Assembly (NCBI RefSeq): GCF_004362855.1
Contig: NZ_SNXW01000001.1
Coordinates: 742,121 to 806,120 of the forward strand
DNA: 64,000 nt
Source: Aquabacterium commune
Lineage (GTDB): Bacteria > Pseudomonadota > Gammaproteobacteria > Burkholderiales > Burkholderiaceae_C
Reading direction: 5' to 3'
Part shown: piece by piece, positions 27,615 through 36,393 of the stretch
Position numbering within the stretch: position 1 is the stretch's first letter
Layout of the letters: every line of letters begins with the position of its first letter
Notes under the pieces: model-generated
Told to the model about the DNA's origin: nothing
Database searches by the model: none
The model's input: the letters and a program-made list of their open reading frames with translations, nothing else
Translations under genes and position numbers: made by a program

Positions 27615-29146
27615 GCATGGACGTTCCGCACCTCATCACCAAAATGGCAACCCTGCAGCGCGGCGCTGCGCTGTTCGTGCTGGCCTGGTTGTTGGTGCAA
27701 GTGCTGGCGCGCACCCCGTTCCTGAACGCACCGCTGCAACGCTTCTCGCGCGCCGTCACACCCATGTTGCCCTGGTGGCTGCTGGCCTGTGCAGTGCTGT
27801 ATGCCGGGGCCTACCTGGCCTACCCCACCCATGCAGACCACGTTGAAGCCTCGGTGCTGGTGCTGGGCGAGCACGTGCGGCGCGGCCTGCCCCTGTACCC
27901 CACCGACCTGGGCTACACCATGGACGGGCTGCTCTATGGCCCCCTGCTGGCCGTGCTCAATGCCTTGGTGCTGAGTCTGTCCATCGATGCCTTCCTGGGC
28001 AGCAAGCTGCTGGCCCTGGCCAGCACCGTGGTGGCCGTGGGCCTGTGCGCCACGCAACTGCGTGACCGATGCGCCCTGCTGTACCTCGGCTTCCTGGGCG
28101 CGTTCGACCTGCTGTTTTTCAACCGGGCAGAGCCTCATCTGTTGTTGCTCACCGCCCTGGCTTGCCGCTGCATGGGCATGAGCGACGCAGGCCGGCGTGC
28201 CTGGCTGCTGGGCTTGCTGGCCGGCCTGGCCGCCTCGCTGAAGGTGCATGGGGTGCTGTACATCGCCGCGGTGTACCTGTGGGCGCAGCCTGATGGCCTG
28301 CGCCGACCGGCCCTGCTGCTGCGCGTGGCTGCGGGCGCCCTGGTCACAGCCCTGCCCTGGTTCCTGCTGCCCGGCATCAGCCTGCCCGGCTACCTGCACT
28401 TCCTGAAGCTGGCCAGCCTGCACGGCATCGAGCCGCGCATCCTGCTGGACAACGGCATCTTCCTGCTCGCCTTGTGGCTGCCGCTGCTGGTGCTGCGTTG
28501 CCCCTGGCGCAGCGTGCTCGGCATTGCCGCGCTGGAGTTGCTGGTGGCGGTGTTGGGTGCCAAGAAAGGGGCGGGCTGCTGGCACCTGCTGCCCTTCGTG
28601 GTGCTGCATGCCCACATGCTCGACGCCTTGCTCAGCCAACGCAGCCCAGCCAACCGCCACCCTCGCGCCGAACTCATGGCCTTGCTGCCCATGCTCAGCC
28701 TGGCAATGAGCACCGCCTTCGCCTTGGCGCCCGGCATCCGCCACCACCTGCAGCAGCGCGACGACATCGCCCAGGCGAGGGTGGCGTTGCGCGAACTTGC
28801 AAGCAGCCACCCCGGCCTGGTGCTGGCCACGGGCGCTGAACAAGGCTATGAACTCAGCTACCTGCGCATCGACCTGGAGCAGCTGGGCGTGCGGCAAATC
28901 GATGTGCCCGCTTTCATCGACCTGCAATGGGCTGGCGTTCAGGATGCCCCCCTGGCGGAGGCCCTGGGCCAATGCCGCATCCCTCACCTCGCTGTGCCGA
29001 GGGGCGAGCCGGCTTTCGCCAACCTCAGCGGCTACAGCGGGCGCCCCTTGTTCAGTGATGCCGTTCGCCTGGCCTTCGCTGCCCGCTTCGTGCGTGTGGT
29101 GCAGACCGCTCATTTCGACCTTTACCGCTGCCAGGCACCCACATGA
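27611..29146 (+). CDS. GT-C-like membrane glycosyltransferase (unidentified)
   Basis: A 511-residue protein with about 10-11 hydrophobic segments and a soluble C-terminal domain of about 120 residues. An acidic pair in the first loop (THADHVEAS, then GLPLYPTDLGYTMDGLLYGPL) resembles GT39/GT87-type enzymes, which use polyprenyl-phosphate sugars on the periplasmic side. The start overlaps the preceding stop as ATGA and the end overlaps the acyltransferase in the same way. A role in transferring a lipid-carried sugar such as arabinofuranose is possible but not shown. Confidence 0.65.
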   Translation: MSMDVPHLITKMATLQRGAALFVLAWLLVQVLARTPFLNAPLQRFSRAVTPMLPWWLLACAVLYAGAYLAYPTHADHVEASVLVLGEHVRRGLPLYPTDLGYTMDGLLYGPLLAVLNALVLSLSIDAFLGSKLLALASTVVAVGLCATQLRDRCALLYLGFLGAFDLLFFNRAEPHLLLLTALACRCMGMSDAGRRAWLLGLLAGLAASLKVHGVLYIAAVYLWAQPDGLRRPALLLRVAAGALVTALPWFLLPGISLPGYLHFLKLASLHGIEPRILLDNGIFLLALWLPLLVLRCPWRSVLGIAALELLVAVLGAKKGAGCWHLLPFVVLHAHMLDALLSQRSPANRHPRAELMALLPMLSLAMSTAFALAPGIRHHLQQRDDIAQARVALRELASSHPGLVLATGAEQGYELSYLRIDLEQLGVRQIDVPAFIDLQWAGVQDAPLAEALGQCRIPHLAVPRGEPAFANLSGYSGRPLFSDAVRLAFAARFVRVVQTAHFDLYRCQAPT

Positions 29147-30258
29147 ACGCCCCTGCCACACCCCGCCTCCACCTCCAGGCGCTCGACATCCTGCGCGGCA
29201 TGTCGGCCCTGGCCGTGTACGTGGCTCACCTCACACAGCAGTTCCTGCACCCCGACGCCATGGGCTGGGCCGGCCAGGCGCTGGAGCTGCTCGGCGTGGT
29301 GGGTGTCGCCGTGTTCTTCGTGCTCAGTGGCTTCCTGATCCACATGGGCGGGCTGCGCGAGCGCGAACGCTCGGGGCAGCAGGACTGGGCCCAGTACGCG
29401 CGCCGCCGTTTCCTGCGCATCGTGCCGGCCTATGTGCTGGCGCTGGTGGTGTACGCCCTGGCCAGCCCGCATGTGCACTCCAACATGATCACCGAAGCCA
29501 CCTGGCGGGGCTTCGTGTCGCACCTGTTCTTCGTCAGCAGCTTCGTGCCGGGTGAGTACCAGTCCATCAACGCCATCTTCTGGACGGTGGTGGTCGAGCT
29601 GCACTTCTACGCCCTGTACCCGCTGCTGCTGCGCCTCACACGCGGGTGGCAGCCTTGGGCGGTGTTTGGCAGCACTTGGCTGCTGGGCATGGTGTTCTTC
29701 TTCGGAGCATCTGCGCTCACACAGGCCGGCGACGTGCGGGTGATGTGGCAGCACATGGCGCCCGGCCTGTTCTGGAAGTGGACGCTGGGCATGTTGCTGG
29801 CCGAGATGGCTGTGCGCAGCCATGCACCGTGGCTGCGCACCTTGCTGTCGCGCACATGGCTGCTGCCCGCCGTGCTGCTGGGCATCTGGGCAGGCACCTT
29901 CCTGTGGCAACAGCCTGCGCTGGCCTTGAACTACAAGCGCTTCGTGCTGCCTTTCTTCTGCGCAGCGCTGGTGGGCCTGTTCCTGTTCTCAGGCCTGCGG
30001 CACTGGCGTTCGGCCCTGGGTGAATGGCTGGGCGACATCTCGTACTCGGTTTACTTGTGGCACCCGCTGGCGCTGGCCGCAGCCGCCGCACTGCCGCTGC
30101 CCAACTTCGGCACACAGGTGTTGGTTTCGCTGGGGCTCACGCTGCTGGTGTCCCACCTCAGCTTCAAGTGGGTTGAGCAACCCATGATGCGGCTGGCACG
30201 CACAGCCCCACCCGCCGTTTCGCACACACGTCCCAACCTTTCTGAGACCCGGTCATGA
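29143..30258 (+). CDS. Acyltransferase 3 family membrane O-acyltransferase
   Basis: A 371-residue membrane acyltransferase. Diagnostic features are LQALDILRGMSALAVYVAHL, FFVLSGFLIHMGGLRER, YARRRFLRIVPAYVLAL and the C-terminal ISYSVYLWHPLA. It should O-acetylate or otherwise acylate a sugar of the rightward polymer. Coupled on both sides by 4-base overlaps, so it is translated together with the flanking GT-C-like proteins. Confidence 0.9.
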   Translation: MNAPATPRLHLQALDILRGMSALAVYVAHLTQQFLHPDAMGWAGQALELLGVVGVAVFFVLSGFLIHMGGLRERERSGQQDWAQYARRRFLRIVPAYVLALVVYALASPHVHSNMITEATWRGFVSHLFFVSSFVPGEYQSINAIFWTVVVELHFYALYPLLLRLTRGWQPWAVFGSTWLLGMVFFFGASALTQAGDVRVMWQHMAPGLFWKWTLGMLLAEMAVRSHAPWLRTLLSRTWLLPAVLLGIWAGTFLWQQPALALNYKRFVLPFFCAALVGLFLFSGLRHWRSALGEWLGDISYSVYLWHPLALAAAAALPLPNFGTQVLVSLGLTLLVSHLSFKWVEQPMMRLARTAPPAVSHTRPNLSETRS

Positions 30259-31772
30259 CACACCGCGCTTTGCTTGCCAAATTCAAGGGCCCCCTGCTGG
30301 CCCTCAGCCTGCTTTGGGTCGCCGGCTGGCTCTGGTTCACCTGGGGTTACTGGGAAGACGACGCCTACATCCACCTGGAGTACGCGCGAAACTTCCACGA
30401 TGGCCGAGGCTTCATGTTCAACGGCCTGGTCAGCAATGGCGACACCTCACCCCTTTGGGTCGTGCTGCTGGCGGCTGCCCTGGGCACCGGCCTGGCCTGG
30501 CTGGTGGCGGGCAAAGTCCTGACCATCTTGTGCGCGGCCTTCACCATGATCATGCTGTGGCGCTTTGCCAGCCGCCTGCGCGAAGACGCTGAACTGGATG
30601 CCAACAGCCTGCCGGCCTGGATGCTGCTGATCTTCGTGGCCAGCCCCTACTTCTGCTACTGGGCCTTCTCGGGCATGGAGGCCGTGGGCGCAGCGGGCTG
30701 GCTGATGATGCAGTCCATGCTGCTGATGCCGCGTCGCGCGAGCCTGGGCACCCTGATGGCCGCGGCTCTGAGCATCGGTTTGGGCCCCGTGATCCGACCG
30801 GAAATGGTGCTGATGTTCGCCGCCGGCGGCCCCTTCCTGCTCTACCAGTGGTGGCAGGTCACGCAAGGCATGTCGGCCGCGCGCCGCGGTGCCGTGTTCC
30901 TCACTGCGGCAGTGCTGCTGGCACTGCCTCTGGCGGTATGGAGCGCTTACGCCCTCCAGGCTTTCGGCTACGTCATGCCCAACACCAACGCCGCAAAGCG
31001 GGCTGCGCCTGACAGCTCGGTCGTGCTGCGCATGCTCAATGTGTTCGGCTTGGGCTTCCCCGGCGTGCTGCTGGCACTGGCTGGCTTGGCAGCAGCGCTC
31101 GGTGTGCCCGCATTGCGTGCAGCCACCGCCGGTACACCGTCGCGCACCCGCATGCTGCTGGGCATCCCAGCCAGCGCGGCGCCCATGGCTGCCTGGCTGG
31201 CCTTGGTCACGCTGTTCTATGTGTTCAACCAAACCTATGTGCAGACGCGCTATGCGCTCGTCATGGCGCCAGGCCTGACCTGCCTGCTGTGGGTGCTCGC
31301 GCTTCGCCACATGCGCAGCGGGCTGGTCAATGCGCTGTCGGTGACCACGGTGGCCTTGTGTGTGGCTGGCAGCCTGTGGATGGCACGCCCTCACCTTCGC
31401 AACAAGATGGAAGTGATCTCAGCCATCGACCAGATGGCGCGCCACATCCAGGCCACCGTGCCGGCAGGCCAGGGCATTGCCGTGTACTCCATCGGGCAAT
31501 ACGGCTTCCAACTGCGCCAACACCCCCTGATCGACATCGGTGGCATCACCCGGCCCGAAGCCAGCAAATACCTTTTCGAAGGCGGCGACAAGATGCTGGC
31601 CTGGGCCAAGCGCGAAGGTGCTCGCTACTACATTTCTGGCGAATCGCCAGAACCTGGCGCAACCCTGCTGTACGAAACACAAGGTCGTGTGACGGGTTGG
31701 TACTTCCAAACAGGGGCTTACGACGCGCCGGCCATGCACCGGCTATGGCTGCTACCAGCCACCGCGCCTTGA
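30255..31772 (+). CDS. GT-C-like membrane glycosyltransferase with DDAYI motif
   Basis: A 505-residue multi-spanning protein. The first periplasmic loop reads GYWEDDAYIHLEYARNFHDG, then RGFMFNG and GDTSPLW, a pattern shared by GT-C enzymes that use polyprenyl-phosphate donors. As I recall the family, it resembles the mycobacterial arabinofuranosyltransferase AftB group. A soluble C-terminal domain of about 130 residues follows the membrane part. It ends the rightward operon, 24 bases before a convergent gene. Given the arabinose-donor genes at 47348-50901, transfer of D-arabinofuranose is an attractive but untested idea. Confidence 0.7.
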   Translation: MTHRALLAKFKGPLLALSLLWVAGWLWFTWGYWEDDAYIHLEYARNFHDGRGFMFNGLVSNGDTSPLWVVLLAAALGTGLAWLVAGKVLTILCAAFTMIMLWRFASRLREDAELDANSLPAWMLLIFVASPYFCYWAFSGMEAVGAAGWLMMQSMLLMPRRASLGTLMAAALSIGLGPVIRPEMVLMFAAGGPFLLYQWWQVTQGMSAARRGAVFLTAAVLLALPLAVWSAYALQAFGYVMPNTNAAKRAAPDSSVVLRMLNVFGLGFPGVLLALAGLAAALGVPALRAATAGTPSRTRMLLGIPASAAPMAAWLALVTLFYVFNQTYVQTRYALVMAPGLTCLLWVLALRHMRSGLVNALSVTTVALCVAGSLWMARPHLRNKMEVISAIDQMARHIQATVPAGQGIAVYSIGQYGFQLRQHPLIDIGGITRPEASKYLFEGGDKMLAWAKREGARYYISGESPEPGATLLYETQGRVTGWYFQTGAYDAPAMHRLWLLPATAP

Positions 31773-31796
31773 CTTGACCCAGGTGGCGGCACCCTG

Positions 31797-33635
31797 TCAG
31801 CGGGGCAGGCTTTGCAAGGGCCGCCCCAGTGCCTGTTCATAAGCCGTGTCATAGAGCACGCGCGGCCCGATGTGCACCGCGCCATGCTGCGTCAGATGCA
31901 CCCGATCAGGTGTCAGCAGGTGGCCTTGGGCATCCGTGATGGGCATGCGCCATTCGCCCACCATCACCCGATCGTAGATTGACACGAAGTGGCTGGGGGG
32001 CACCTTGCCCTTCAACGCCAACTCCTCATCGCGCGCCACTTTGACCACCGCGTTCGATTGATTGGCTCGCTCTGCCGCCGGCAAGCGCACCACCCAGTTC
32101 AGGTTGTAGCCAAAGTGCTTGCCCCCCATGTAAAAAATGGCCTTGCCAGCTTTGTGAGCCGCCGCGATGTTCTCGGTGACGCACCGGATGCGGGCCCCGC
32201 CACTGGCATAGACGATGACGTCTGCCTGCCGCAACAAGGTGGCGTGCACCCCCGTGACCTCGCCCAGGCACTCGGGGAAATCGTCGCGGTACACGAACTC
32301 AAGCTTGGCCTGTTCGAAGGCCTCCAGGTTCATGTTGACGAAGTCGCGGGCATAGCTGTTGCCCTGCACCAGCACCTTGCGCACACCGGGCACATCGCTG
32401 CGCGGGAAGGCATCCAGCTTGCGCTGAAAGATGCGCTGGTTGTAGCCGATGTACATGCCGGGCTGCTGGGCCACTGAGGCATCGAACATGCGCTCCGGCA
32501 TGCCCTGGCGCAGTTGCACGTAGCCGCCCACGGCCACGAAGCACAACGAACCCACCAGCGCACCGCCGAACACCATGGCCCGGCTGACCCGGCCCTTGGC
32601 CCGGAAAGGGGCCTCGATGAAACGCCAGCTCAGGTAAGCCAGCAGCAAGGACAGCACGCTGAGGGCAAGCATCAAGCTGGGCGTTGGCGCCTCTGCCTCA
32701 AGGATGCGCGCGAACGCGAACAAGGGCTGGTGCCAGAGGTAGGCGCTGTAGCTGATCAGCCCGATGGTGACAGGCACCTTGCTCGCCAGCAGGCGCTGCA
32801 CCCAGGTGCCCGGCGTGGCACACACGATGATCAGCACCGCCCCCAGCGTGGGCAACAAGATGAGCAAGCTGGGCGATGGCACGGACTCGTCGAACGTGAG
32901 AACAGACACCACGATCATGGCCAGGCCCGCCAGGCTCAGGCCTTGGCGCAACCCGGCAGACAGCACCGGCTGCGGGCGCAGCAAAGGAAGGGCCGCGGCC
33001 ATCGAGCCCATCAACAGTTCCCAGGCACGGGTGGGCAGCAGGTAGAAGGCCGCATTGGGCCAGGCGCGTGAACCCCACTCTGCCGCCACCAGGCTGCACA
33101 GCGCCAGCAACGCGAACAGGGCCATGAGCGCCGCGGGGCGCCAGCGCCGGCACAGCATCAGCAACAAGGGGAAGAGGATGTAGAACTGCTCCTCCACGCC
33201 CAGGCTCCATGTGTGCAGCAGGGGCTTGAACTCGGACGCCAGCGACCAGTAACCCGAGGTCACCATCAACAGCACGTTGTTGGCAAACAGCGAGGTCGCC
33301 ACCAGGGACTGCCCGAAGTTCTTGAACTCGTTGGGCAGCATGCCCCAGTAGGCGACGGGCAGGCACGCGGCCATGACCACGAACAGCGCAGGCAGGATGC
33401 GCCGGGCCCGGCGCTCGTAAAACGTCAGCAGGCTGAAGCGCCCTTGCGATGTCTCGGCCAGCAGGATGGAGGTGATCAGGAAGCCGCTGATCACGAAGAA
33501 CACGTCAACGCCCACGAAACCACCGTGGAAGATCTTGAAGCCAGCGTGCGAGAGGATCACGGGCAACACGGCCACCGACCTGAGGCCATCGATTTCGGGG
33601 CGGTACTGCATGTGTGAGGTGTGAGGGGCTTGCAT
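31797..33635 (-). CDS. Acyltransferase 3 with C-terminal SGNH-like domain (OafA/YrhL type)
   Basis: A 612-residue two-domain O-acyltransferase. The membrane domain has YRPEIDGLRSVAVLPVILSH, GVDVFFVISGFLIT, RRARRILPALF and TWSLGVEEQFYILFPL, all diagnostic. The C-terminal periplasmic part (from about residue 390) is SGNH-like, with VLVQGNSYARDF as block I and VHLTQHG near the end as the His block. Such fusions acetylate surface polysaccharides. The ATG at 33635 is preferred; 33611 is possible. It is convergent with the rightward operon. Confidence 0.9.
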   Translation of the reverse strand: MQAPHTSHMQYRPEIDGLRSVAVLPVILSHAGFKIFHGGFVGVDVFFVISGFLITSILLAETSQGRFSLLTFYERRARRILPALFVVMAACLPVAYWGMLPNEFKNFGQSLVATSLFANNVLLMVTSGYWSLASEFKPLLHTWSLGVEEQFYILFPLLLMLCRRWRPAALMALFALLALCSLVAAEWGSRAWPNAAFYLLPTRAWELLMGSMAAALPLLRPQPVLSAGLRQGLSLAGLAMIVVSVLTFDESVPSPSLLILLPTLGAVLIIVCATPGTWVQRLLASKVPVTIGLISYSAYLWHQPLFAFARILEAEAPTPSLMLALSVLSLLLAYLSWRFIEAPFRAKGRVSRAMVFGGALVGSLCFVAVGGYVQLRQGMPERMFDASVAQQPGMYIGYNQRIFQRKLDAFPRSDVPGVRKVLVQGNSYARDFVNMNLEAFEQAKLEFVYRDDFPECLGEVTGVHATLLRQADVIVYASGGARIRCVTENIAAAHKAGKAIFYMGGKHFGYNLNWVVRLPAAERANQSNAVVKVARDEELALKGKVPPSHFVSIYDRVMVGEWRMPITDAQGHLLTPDRVHLTQHGAVHIGPRVLYDTAYEQALGRPLQSLPR

Positions 33636-33861
33636 GGACAGGTCGCGCAGGAGATCACCCAACGGTGTGCGGCTCAGAAGCCGGCCAGTGTGTCAGGAAG
33701 TGACGGCAATCCCATGACGCACCGCCCTTGATCTCGGGGATCCTCGCCCGACACACACACCCTTCAGTGGGATGCATGCCCGCCATGGTTTGGCTAAGGT
33801 GCCCCCGACCGCCCGGCAAGGGGCCGCGGCGGCCACCCACGCAGTACAACGAAAGACAGAG

Positions 33862-34389
33862 ATGAGCCAAAACTTGATCCAACTGACCCTCACCGCAGAG
33901 GACTACGCCGCCATCGACGGCGCACTGACGACCCTGGAAACCCGCCTGGCGACCCTGATCGACCTGAGCGTTGAAGAGCGCCGCGGCCTGGTCCGCATGG
34001 GCGAGAAGTCCGAAGCCTTCTGCCGCCAGACGCTGATGGCCATGAACGAGAACCGCAACTTCATCCCCGCCAGCGTGGGCCTCGACGACGCCCAGGCCGA
34101 CCTGGACCAACTCGACGCCCTGCGCCGCCGCACCCTGCGCCTGCAACGCCTGGCGGGCCGCTGCGAAGACACCACCACCGCCCTGGGCAGTGACGTCATG
34201 AGCACCTCGCTGGAGGGCTACAGCCTGTTGAAGATGCTGGGCAAGGGCAGCGGCCTCGCACCGCTGCGCGAAACCATCGCCAGCCGCTTCAGTCGCCGCA
34301 GCCGCAGCGCCACCGATGACACCGCCACCGCGGAAGGTGGCTCGTCCGGAGCGATCTCTGCGCCAGCCAGCGCTGGCAACGCCGCGTAA
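33862..34389 (+). CDS. Small conserved hypothetical protein
   Basis: A 175-residue soluble, helical protein beginning MSQNLIQLTLTAEDYAAIDGAL. It contains RMGEKSEAFCRQTL and LGSDVMSTSLEGY, then LLKMLGKG, and ends in a Ser/Ala/Thr-rich, probably disordered tail. I believe similar proteins are widespread as conserved hypotheticals, but I know no function. It is a single gene, with no membrane segment or signal peptide. The ATG at 33862 is chosen because the preceding 30 codons look non-coding. Confidence 0.75.
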   Translation: MSQNLIQLTLTAEDYAAIDGALTTLETRLATLIDLSVEERRGLVRMGEKSEAFCRQTLMAMNENRNFIPASVGLDDAQADLDQLDALRRRTLRLQRLAGRCEDTTTALGSDVMSTSLEGYSLLKMLGKGSGLAPLRETIASRFSRRSRSATDDTATAEGGSSGAISAPASAGNAA

Positions 34390-34623
34390 AGCGCGAGCCT
34401 TGGCGCGCGCAAGGGTCAAAGTCGTCGCTTTTCACGACAAGCCTGGCCCCAGGCGACGCGATTTTTGAGTCGCTTCGCGCAAACGACGCCCCTTTTTGGG
34501 GCGTCGTTGTCGTTCAGGCTGGGCAACTTCGGCGCACAAAGCGCGAACAGAGGCGCAGGGCGACAAAAAAGATCGCTTGCGGAGGGGGAAAGACGGCACT
34601 TAAAGCGCCACGGCATCCAAGCC
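34390..34623. other. Intergenic stretch with short hairpins
   Basis: No gene is seen here. The stretch has several short dyads built on GCGAC/GTCGC with T-rich loops, of which the best is listed at 34482. It lies between the conserved hypothetical gene and a gene-decay scar. Confidence 0.5.
34482..34508. repeat. 11-bp perfect hairpin
   Basis: AACGACGCCCC at 34482-34492 pairs perfectly with GGGGCGTCGTT at 34498-34508 around a TTTTT loop. No T-run follows on either strand, so if it ends transcription it is not a classic intrinsic terminator. It may close the transcript of the upstream small gene. Confidence 0.5.
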
Positions 34624-34707
34624 TCAGTCTCGCGGCACCTTGTAGATCAAAGCTTCGACACCGCCGTGAAGAAGCGCTCGAACGGCTCGCGGGAGGAGCC
34701 CACGTAA
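34624..34707 (-). pseudogene. C-terminal remnant of an unidentified gene, frameshifted
   Basis: On the minus strand a fragment reads DHYVGSSREPFERFFTAV and then stops. If two extra bases near 34645 are removed, it continues as EALIYKVPRD before a TGA at 34624-34626. The sensible continuation in another frame suggests the tail of a protein-coding gene damaged by a 2-base insertion. Nothing coding lies upstream on this strand, because that sequence belongs to the plus-strand acyltransferase remnant. Family unknown. Confidence 0.4.
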
Positions 34708-35049
34708 TGGTCAGCTTCTGGCGCCCTCGTTCTCGGCGTCTGGTTGCTCGGTTTGTTCAGCATTGGCTTCGGCTCAACAGATCGCGTGACACGCTGGATC
34801 AACGCTTGGCTACCATCTGGCCTGGTGCGACAACTCGGGTTGCTGACCTTCCCTCTGTACTTGCTGCACAACAACGGTGGTCTGCTGCTCAAAGACGCGT
34901 TGCGCGGCCAAGGCGTGCCCAACAACAGCGCGACCCTCATCAGCGTGACAGCCATCCTGGTGATGGCAACGGTCATCGCAAGGCACATCGAACCACCGTT
35001 GGCCCAGTGGTTGAAGACGCGGTTGCAGCCACTCGCGCACCGCCCGTGA
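34708..35049 (+). pseudogene. C-terminal remnant of an acyltransferase 3 gene
   Basis: The open frame follows an in-frame TAA at 34705-34707 and encodes about 113 residues, including LGLLTFPLYLLHNNGGLLL, the typical penultimate region of acyltransferase-3 proteins (compare YGIYLVH in the intact ones here). The N-terminal two thirds, with the catalytic His and Arg, are missing. The best start would be a TTG at 34744, so translation is doubtful. It abuts the remnant on the other strand, marking a deletion or recombination junction near 34707. Confidence 0.65.
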
Positions 35050-35050
35050 C

Positions 35051-36388
35051 TCAACGCCCCCGAGAACCGGGTGTGGGGTCAACGCCCCGGGTGAAAGCAC
35101 TTGCCCCATCCCCCGACGCCTTCCAAGCCGCAGGCAACACCCACGCCAGCATCGTCACCTCCACCAGCAGCAAGGCCGCCAGCAACCCTTGCATGCCGCC
35201 CCAGTTGCCAGCCAACGCCGCCAAGCCCAGGCCCACGGTGTTCGCCCCCAGGAAGACCACGCTCAGGCGCACATGGGTGTTGGTGGCCGTCAGCACGATG
35301 GAGCTCACGTTCCACACCGCCGACACCCACGACACCGCCAGCAACCACAGCAGGGTGCCCTGGTCGTGGTGGCCGTGGCCCAACCACGCTTGGCTGATCC
35401 ACGGGCCCAAGAGCCCCAGCGCCCCACAGGCCAGCAGGCCCAGGCCAGCGGTGAGCGCCCAGGCGGTGCGGTGCAGGCGCCGGATCTTGCCCAGGTCGCC
35501 CTCGCCATGCGCGCGCGACACCTCGGGCGACACGGCGTTGTTCAGCACATTGGTGAGCTGCACCGGCAGGCGCGCCAGCGTGCGCATGGCCGAGAACACC
35601 GCCACCGCTGCGCTGCCGTACAGGCTGCCAATGAGCAGGATGGGGCCTTGCAAGGCCAGGGCATAGGCCACCGGGAAGGCCATGAAGGCCAGCGAGGGCC
35701 ACAGCAGGCGGCGCAGCATGTGGGGGTCGGCCGGCACGGCGGGCTGGAACAACCAGGCGCAGCGCCGCCGCAGCAAGGCCCACTGCCACACCAGCATCAG
35801 CGCGCGCACCGCCAGCGTGGCCGCGCACAGCGTCAAGGCCGATTGGCCCAGCCCCAAGGCCAGGGCACAGGCCAGGGCCTCGGCCAGCCGGGCCAGGTTG
35901 GCCCAGGTTGTGCCCAGGGCGTTGAAGCCGGCACAGCGGAAGCCCGCTTGCACCACGCTGCCCGAAAAGCCCAGCGCCACCTGCAAGCTCAGCATGAGCA
36001 GGATCAGGGCCGCGTCATGGCCCGGGATGTGCGACAGCGCTGGCCACCCCAGGCCCATGCAGCACAGCGCCAGCACCACGCCGAGCAACACGGCCAGGGC
36101 CGCAGCCATGCGGGCCACGCTGCGGGCGCCGCGGAAGGTTTGCTGCGCACCGACCAGGTTGCCCGCGCCTGCGCGCATGGCCATCTCGTTGCCGGCGGCG
36201 GAACTCACGCCCAGGTCGGCCAGCGCCAGGTAAGCCGGGATGGCCGAGAGGATCAACCACTCGCCATACAGGCCCGCGCCCCAATGGTGGAAGTACAGCG
36301 GGGTCAACAGCAGTTGCGTGCCGATGGTCACGAGCTGGCCAAAACCGTTGGCCGCCAGGGCCGCGACGATGCGTTGCTTGGCCGACAT
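35051..36388 (-). CDS. Third Wzx-like flippase
   Basis: A 445-residue MOP-type membrane exporter with about 12 hydrophobic segments and the family opening NGFGQLVTIGTQLLLTPLYF, followed by LYGEWLIL. It stands apart from the two EPS operons and is coupled to the unknown protein at 36394-37509. The ATG at 36388 is preferred to an in-frame TTG at 36397. It ends 2 bases after the convergent acyltransferase remnant. It could serve a third glycan or be left over from a shrunken locus. Confidence 0.82.
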   Translation of the reverse strand: MSAKQRIVAALAANGFGQLVTIGTQLLLTPLYFHHWGAGLYGEWLILSAIPAYLALADLGVSSAAGNEMAMRAGAGNLVGAQQTFRGARSVARMAAALAVLLGVVLALCCMGLGWPALSHIPGHDAALILLMLSLQVALGFSGSVVQAGFRCAGFNALGTTWANLARLAEALACALALGLGQSALTLCAATLAVRALMLVWQWALLRRRCAWLFQPAVPADPHMLRRLLWPSLAFMAFPVAYALALQGPILLIGSLYGSAAVAVFSAMRTLARLPVQLTNVLNNAVSPEVSRAHGEGDLGKIRRLHRTAWALTAGLGLLACGALGLLGPWISQAWLGHGHHDQGTLLWLLAVSWVSAVWNVSSIVLTATNTHVRLSVVFLGANTVGLGLAALAGNWGGMQGLLAALLLVEVTMLAWVLPAAWKASGDGASAFTRGVDPTPGSRGR

Positions 36389-36393
36389 GCTGT

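Noticed and set aside
34482..34508. Intrinsic terminator for the small hypothetical gene.
   Set aside because: The stem is strong, but no T-run follows on either strand, so it is listed only as a hairpin.
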